Shown in pieces: positions 25,392 through 29,527 of a stretch of 29,527 bases of DNA. Positions within the stretch are counted from its first letter, which is position 1. Every line of letters starts with the position of its first letter. This DNA comes from an uncultured Gammaproteobacteria bacterium. Its GTDB lineage: Bacteria; Pseudomonadota; Gammaproteobacteria; Steroidobacterales; Woeseiaceae. The stretch is taken from positions 1 to 29,527 of the forward strand of contig CALKYK010000440.1 of NCBI GenBank assembly GCA_938003715.1. The letters run 5' to 3'. The translations under genes and the position numbers were made by a program. The notes under the pieces are model-generated. The model was not told the DNA's origin. It did no database searches and was given only the letters and a program-made list of their open reading frames with translations.

Positions 25392-26999
25392 CTAGTGCAT
25401 TCGTTCCAGCGATTCGAAGGCTTGTGAAATCTTCGCGACGTCCTGATCGCGCTGATGGGGAAACGCGCGGAAGTAGTCGCTGGAACAATAGGTGGGTTTC
25501 GATTCCCGAAGCGTCGAGAAATAGCGCTGCGCGACGTCGTCGCGACCAGCCATCGTGTTACAGATTGCTGCGAATACCGGAAACATCTGGCAATAGAACG
25601 TGAGCAGCTTTGCGCCGCGGACCGACAGGTCCGCTGCGGTGTCATGCTCGTCGAGCATCGCGTTGTTGACGGCCATGACCCCCAGCATTGCGTAAGTCAT
25701 CGTGTCGTACGGGCTCAATCGATGTGCGTCCTGCAGAAGCGTATTGCTCTTCTCGCAGTCGCCGACATGCATCATGGCGAACGCACGGGCAAATATTGCC
25801 AGCGCGAAGTTCGGATTCACGTCCGTTGCAATCTCGAACTCGTGGCCCGATCGATCGAAGTCGCTGCAGAGGTGATAAGCCCTGCCCAGGGCCCAGTGAC
25901 TCAGCGGGTCCCGGGCATCCAGCTCGATGCTCTGCTGCGCGAACTCAAGGCAACGTTCGATTTCGCCGTCGCGATCGTCCGTCAGCTCGAGGAATGCACG
26001 CAGCCAGTGCACGCACGACAGGCCCGCTCGGGAACGCGCGAAATGCGGGTCCAGTTCCTGCGACAGGTTGAAGTAATGCTCGCCCAGGTCGAAGCAGTCG
26101 GCCGCAAAGCTGTTCAGATGCCACCAGCCCCGGTGATAGGCGCTCCACGCGTCGAGACTGGCGGCGGGCTCGAGCAACGCGCGCTGCTGCTCGGCGTGCT
26201 CGACTTCTGATTCCACGGATCCGACGACGAGATTTGCGACCTCCTCCTGGATCTTGAAATAGTCGCTCGCGTCGGCGTAGATGTGCTCGGCCCAGATCTC
26301 GCCACGCTTGACCGCATCGGCAAGCGCCACATTCAGGCTGATCTTGCGACCGATGAAGCTGATGTTGCCCTGCAGGACGTAACGGACACCCAGTTTCTTT
26401 GCCACTTCCCTGACGTCGTGGCCGCCTCCCCGGAACTTGAATGCCGAGCCGCGTGCGACGACGAACAGCCATCGTGCACGGCCGATGCTGGTCGTGATGT
26501 CGTGGGTCAGGCCATCGGCGAAGATGCGGTGTTCTGCGTTCTCGTCGCCCATCGTGTCGAACGGCAGGATCGCGATCGACGGCTTGGCGGGCAGCGAGAG
26601 ATCGACGTCACGCGACGCCTCGGGGTTGCCCTCGAACTCCGCCGCTTCCTTGCCACGCCGGGTCAGCGGCTCGACGTCAGCAATCCACCGTATCCCCTGG
26701 CCCCGTACCACCTCCAAATACCGGGGCGCCCTCGCATCGTCCTGCAGGGCTTTTCGCAGCAGCTTGATGCGCTGCATGATCGTTTCCGGACTGACGATTC
26801 GACCGTCCCAGACCCGGTTGGCCAGTTCGTCGTTGGTCACCAGTCCCGGTGCGGCCGACGCAAGGACCTGCAGGGTGCGAAACGTCAGCTTGCTCAGCTT
26901 CAGGTCGCGGCCCCGGCGCATCAGCCGGCGCTGGTCGACGTCGAGCTCGAGGTCTCCCAGTCGATAACGGCCGCTCGATGCGATTTCTTGTGTCCGCAT
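25392..26999 (-). CDS. Soluble CadC-like transcriptional regulator: winged helix, TolB-like domain and TPRs
   Basis: The 535-residue protein starts with an OmpR-type winged-helix DNA-binding domain (about 11-108: RYRLGDLELDVDQRRL, LTFRTLQVLASAAPG, VTNDELANRVWDGRIVSPETIMQRI, YLEVVRGQGIRW). A TolB-like/adenylate-cyclase-associated domain follows (about 138-255: SIAILPFDTMGDENAEHRIFA). The C-terminal half is a TPR array of tetratrico-like helices (LDPHFARSRAGLSCVHWL, LDARDPLSHWALGRAYHL, VNPNFALAIFARAFAMMH). There is no transmembrane segment between domains, unlike CadC and ToxR, so it should sense a cytoplasmic signal. ATG 26999 was preferred over 27053 because the family domain begins shortly after it. 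It is divergent from the ankyrin gene and is followed on the same strand by the TCGGAA array and a secreted protein. Confidence 0.88.
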   Translation of the reverse strand: MRTQEIASSGRYRLGDLELDVDQRRLMRRGRDLKLSKLTFRTLQVLASAAPGLVTNDELANRVWDGRIVSPETIMQRIKLLRKALQDDARAPRYLEVVRGQGIRWIADVEPLTRRGKEAAEFEGNPEASRDVDLSLPAKPSIAILPFDTMGDENAEHRIFADGLTHDITTSIGRARWLFVVARGSAFKFRGGGHDVREVAKKLGVRYVLQGNISFIGRKISLNVALADAVKRGEIWAEHIYADASDYFKIQEEVANLVVGSVESEVEHAEQQRALLEPAASLDAWSAYHRGWWHLNSFAADCFDLGEHYFNLSQELDPHFARSRAGLSCVHWLRAFLELTDDRDGEIERCLEFAQQSIELDARDPLSHWALGRAYHLCSDFDRSGHEFEIATDVNPNFALAIFARAFAMMHVGDCEKSNTLLQDAHRLSPYDTMTYAMLGVMAVNNAMLDEHDTAADLSVRGAKLLTFYCQMFPVFAAICNTMAGRDDVAQRYFSTLRESKPTYCSSDYFRAFPHQRDQDVAKISQAFESLERMH

Positions 27000-27273
27000 T
27001 ATTGTTCTGTCGTCTCTCTCTTGCTCATGCTTGACATAAGCTATTGAGATCAATCGACTTTCTGTCGGATCGACCTTGAATTTTAGCGATCATCCGCGGA
27101 CCGGGCAATCTGGCCGGTGGGTGCGGAGTTCCGCCGACAGTGTCGGGTTCGGCCCTTGAGGGGACGAAGACGAAGAAGATCCCGTCAGGCTCATTGCCGC
27201 ACGACCCGGCCAGGCGCATACTGCGCCTCCCATTTTCGGTGACCTGGACGTGCAGAGGCGTCTCACCGAGGAC
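27000..27273. promoter_or_regulatory. Divergent region between the regulator and the ankyrin gene
   Basis: This 274-bp region must promote both divergent genes. The stretch nearest the regulator (27030-27090) is AT-richer. A perfect 7-bp inverted repeat AGGCGCA-TAC-TGCGCCT at 27212-27228 lies about 46 bp before the ankyrin start and may be an operator or a hairpin in the mRNA leader. No consensus promoter could be assigned with confidence. TCGGAA boxes like those downstream of the regulator were not seen as an array here. Confidence 0.35.
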
Positions 27274-28735
27274 ATGGATTCGACGTCTACTGTGACGACT
27301 GCATGGCGAAACGCCTTGCCGCTGGTCGCCGGCATCGCGGCGTCCGCCGTTGTTGCCTCCTTGCTCGCGTCTGGCGCCGCCTGCGCAGCGGATTCGGTTT
27401 CGCTGTCGGAGTATTACTCTTTAACCCGCACCGCGCGCCGCGGCGAGCTCCGTCTCGAGCTGCAGGCGCGTGCGGAAGACGGCCGAATGTACAACATCGG
27501 ATCGATACCGGATCCGGCGCAGGGACGATTGGCCGTCGAGCGTCTGCTGGGCGCCGAGATCGGCGTGGGCCGGCCAATGGTTATCGTGTCTCCGGACGGT
27601 CGAGCGGTTGCGTTCTATCACCGATCCGAGTTGTCCCGGAATTCGGCACTGCCCAAGAGCGGCGTCTACCACCAGGAGTATGGCGAGGAACCTCGCCTGC
27701 TGCATGCCGGTGAAAACATCGTGGGCATACCGTTCGCCAATCACGTGGACGCGCCGAGCGAGGTACTGAGCTTCAAACTGCTCAAGGTCCCCGGCGGCTG
27801 GACTCTGGTTCCGTGGGCGGTCACGCTCACGCCCGATGGTCCCGGCGAGTTTCCCCTCGCCATGCTTGGAGCCACGGATCTGCACAGGGCGGCCTATCGC
27901 GGCGACGTCGCATCGATTGCGCAGTCGCTCGACAACGGGCTGGACGTCGACGCGCGCACGCACTGGGGCCATACCTCGCTTTACGTCGCAATTGTCAGCT
28001 ACGAAGAGCCGGCGGCTATCGCGCTGGTCGAACGAGGTGCCACCCTGACATCCGGCAACTTCGACTACCTGCACCTTGCGGTCATGCACGGCCAGTCGGC
28101 GCTGATCGACGTCCTCGTCGACCACGGCTTGGACGTGAATGCGGTCGACTCAGTCGGCGCGACCCCGCTGCACGCCGCCGCTGCCGCGTACCGGCGCGGA
28201 GTCAACGAAGAAATCTTCGGCCAGCGAGGACGGATTTCGCCCGCGGCTGCCGTCAGGCGCGTGACCACCCTTCTTGCGCGCGGCGCCGATGCTTCGGCGA
28301 CTGGCAACACCGGCAGTACCGTCCTGCATGCGCTGGTGCGGAATGACGGCCAGCATCAGGTAGGCGGATGGGTGGTCGAAACGGCAAAACTGCTGGTCGC
28401 CCCTGCACGTCTATGCGCTTGGGAGAGGTTTCGGCGGTCTCGCACCGGCCAGGAACGAACGTGTGCTTGCCGCAGAAGCCGGGGCCTGGGAGGCGTCTGC
28501 GGAACGGGCGCTGCTCGACCTGCTGGTTGCCGGAGTGCCCGACATCGATGCACGAAACTCGGACGGATTGACGCCCCTGCAGCCCGCGCTCCTCTCGACT
28601 CACATGCTGCCCGCGCAGTATCTTCTCGCCCGCGGCGCCGACGACAGCGTGCCCGACGCGAATGGTGTGAGCGCGCGTGACCGGATCGCACCGGCACTGA
28701 CGGCGGCGCGCTGGTCGCCCGCCACACCGCCGTAG
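27274..28735 (+). pseudogene. Exported ankyrin-repeat protein, frameshifted
   Basis: The protein has a signal peptide or anchor (LPLVAGIAASAVVASLLASGAACAADS cleaved near ACA-A), a unique domain (about 40-200) and then ankyrin repeats: TDLHRAAYRGDVASIAQSLDNG, YLHLAVMHGQSALIDVLVDHGLDVNAVDSVG, ATPLHAAAA, VTTLLARGADASATGNTG. Near 28390-28410 the frame shifts: frame 1 degenerates into basic residues and stops at 28680. Frame 2 carries the clear continuation SPLHVYALGRGFGG and then LLDLLVAGVPDIDARNSDGLTPLQPALLS, ending YLLARGADDSVPDANG and the stop at 28735. About 10-12 residues of the ankyrin loop also seem missing at the join, so it is a deletion as much as a one-base shift. GAGG lies just before ATG 27274. 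Either the gene is decaying or the sequence is wrong there. Confidence 0.75.
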
Positions 28736-29143
28736 GCAGCTCCGGCCGGGGCGTCGGCACGAATAACGACGATCTTGAAATCATGCTCGTACGCCCCGGT
28801 GCCGCGTCGTCGCGTTCACCGAACAGCCGCTATGGACGGATGCGTCGACGTCACGTCCGGTCGCAAGACGAGCGAATCGGGACACGCGCAGAAATGAACC
28901 TACCGGCTCGTATTCATTTTTTATTTCGCTGCCTGGTCGCTGAACTGGTCCGCCTGGTGCTGCGTCCGGGTAAAATCTATTTCGCGAGCGTAGAATAATG
29001 TCGCGATCGATGGCTGCGAGCAGGCGTTGACGGCCAGGTGACCGGCGTTTGCGACGCCCGCGACGCCCTCGGATGTTCGGCGAACGAGCGAGAACGAACC
29101 GGCGCCTTCGACAAGCGCGCCTGCGACAAGGAAAATTGAAGCC
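28736..29143. other. 408-bp region with a terminator and an ambiguous minus-strand frame
   Basis: Apart from the hairpin at 28892-28925, the clearest coding signal is on the minus strand, 29145 down to 28921. The 74-codon frame starts MASIFLVAGALVEGAGSFSLV, contains SEGVAGVANAGHLAVNACSQPS and ends with the segment FTRTQHQADQFSDQAAK. Its codon third positions are GC-rich, as in real genes here, but I recognise no family and it overlaps the start of the plus-strand gene at 29144. It could be a small gene, the end of a truncated gene, or chance. Confidence 0.3.
28892..28925 (+). terminator. Terminator-like hairpin after the ankyrin gene
   Basis: AAATGAA (28892-28898) pairs with TTCATTT (28913-28919), with an inner TAC/GTA pairing (28901-28903 with 28910-28912), followed by a T-rich tail. 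The stem is AU-rich, so strength is uncertain. Confidence 0.5.
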
Positions 29144-29431
29144 ATGACCAGTGTGATTGCCGACAAGGTGGCATCGGTCGCCCAGCACCAGGACCTCGGC
29201 ACGACGATCAGGCTCTCGGAGGAAATTCCCTGCGAAGAGGGCGTCCTCATCGCCGTCCGAGTTCTGAACAACAAGAGCCGCTACAACCAGGTCAAACTCA
29301 CGAGCGGGCGCATGGCGACGGTCAAGCAGGGAGATATCGTCGTCGGCGCACTCGGCCACCGCAATGCCCTGCACGGTTACGCCGGGCGCCTGCCGGAGTC
29401 GCTCAAGCCGGGCCAGACGCGCAGCCCGTGA
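29144..29431 (+). CDS. N-terminal piece of an unrecognised conserved protein, truncated at a junction
   Basis: A frame with strong coding bias begins at ATG 29144 (AAGGA at 29128-29132). It encodes about 88 protein-like residues, including EEGVLIAVRVLNNKSRYNQVKL and GDIVVGALGHRNALHGYAG, and then LPESLKPGQT. After that it stops being plausible and ends in TGA at 29431. I do not recognise the family. The text resembles the beta-rich start of a longer protein, and the abrupt end coincides with the start of an oppositely oriented amidohydrolase-like frame. I therefore call it truncated at about 29404-29417 by a rearrangement or an assembly join. Confidence 0.6.
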   Translation: MTSVIADKVASVAQHQDLGTTIRLSEEIPCEEGVLIAVRVLNNKSRYNQVKLTSGRMATVKQGDIVVGALGHRNALHGYAGRLPESLKPGQTRSP

Positions 29432-29527
29432 GCTTCGATCAACTGCGTGTCGGCAGGCACGGCGGCGTTGGCGCCGAGCGCGGCGATCGTGCCGCCGTCG
29501 ATCAGCAACGTTCCTTCCGGGATGTCG
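29404..29527 (-). pseudogene. Amidohydrolase N-terminal fragment, truncated at both ends
   Basis: On the minus strand the bases from 29526 down to about 29404 encode DIPEGTLLIDGGTIAALGAN, then AAVPADTQLIEAHGLRVWPGL. This is the N-terminal beta-sandwich of an imidazolonepropionase- or dihydroorotase-like amidohydrolase, which in intact proteins continues as PGLIDxHxH. Here, after PGL, the frame goes into SDSGRRPA and a stop at 29377. The metal-binding motif and everything beyond are missing, and the true N-terminus lies past the right edge. The gene is joined tail-first onto the plus-strand gene at 29144. The family call is moderate. Confidence 0.55.

Overview
The window looks like a chromosomal segment from a GC-rich gammaproteobacterium. 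The evidence is the classic operon order rimP-nusA-infB-rbfA-truB-rpsO-pnp, a dksA-gluQRS pair, an SMC protein (rather than MukB), a PhaR-type regulator and a YheT-type hydrolase. The DksA carries a long lysine-rich N-terminal extension. As far as I recall, such extensions occur in Xanthomonadales-like lineages, so I would place the source near Xanthomonadales, Steroidobacterales or Woeseiales. That placement is inference.

Layout. At 1-1166 (-) is the N-terminal part of smc. A divergent promoter region separates it from an operon of H1-tailed DksA and gluQRS (1409-3263, +), followed by phaR (3352-3858). Next comes a compact sRNA-like unit (perfect -35 box, three hairpins, strong terminator, 3887-4015). 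Then follow yheT with a small cupin-like secreted protein (4099-5546) and a Tat-signal HisC-like aminotransferase (5715-6824). A 10-bp hairpin separates this plus-strand block from a long minus-strand translation and RNA-metabolism block (15581 down to 6871). In transcription order that block is a leader with two tandem intrinsic terminators, rimP, nusA, infB, rbfA, truB, rpsO and pnp. The pnp gene is interrupted by an in-frame amber codon exactly between its KH and S1 domains.

From 15643 the content becomes accessory. There is a broken small secreted ORF, an unknown lipoprotein, and a translationally coupled pair of exported enzymes: a class C beta-lactamase/DD-peptidase-like protein and an N-acyl-D-amino-acid deacylase (the latter with an in-frame ochre). 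A HAD phosphatase, a CPA2 antiporter with a TrkA_N domain and a phosphoethanolamine-methyltransferase-like enzyme follow on the plus strand. Then come a SnoaL-like secreted protein, an unknown secreted protein, a soluble winged-helix/TPR regulator (CadC-like without a membrane anchor), and an exported ankyrin-repeat protein with a frameshift. The last 400 bases hold the start of a conserved gene on the plus strand. It runs abruptly into an oppositely oriented amidohydrolase fragment, which looks like a chimeric junction.

Most interesting points: the amber codon splitting pnp; the two-terminator leader of the nusA operon, with an 8-bp long-range stem enclosing the first terminator; the sRNA-like unit; the H1-tailed DksA that has lost two zinc ligands; and three TCGGAA direct repeats at 10-11 bp spacing between the winged-helix regulator and its downstream secreted-protein gene. 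Two nonsense codons, one frameshift and one apparent chimera in 30 kb also mean that sequence or assembly error must be excluded before any lesion is taken as biology.
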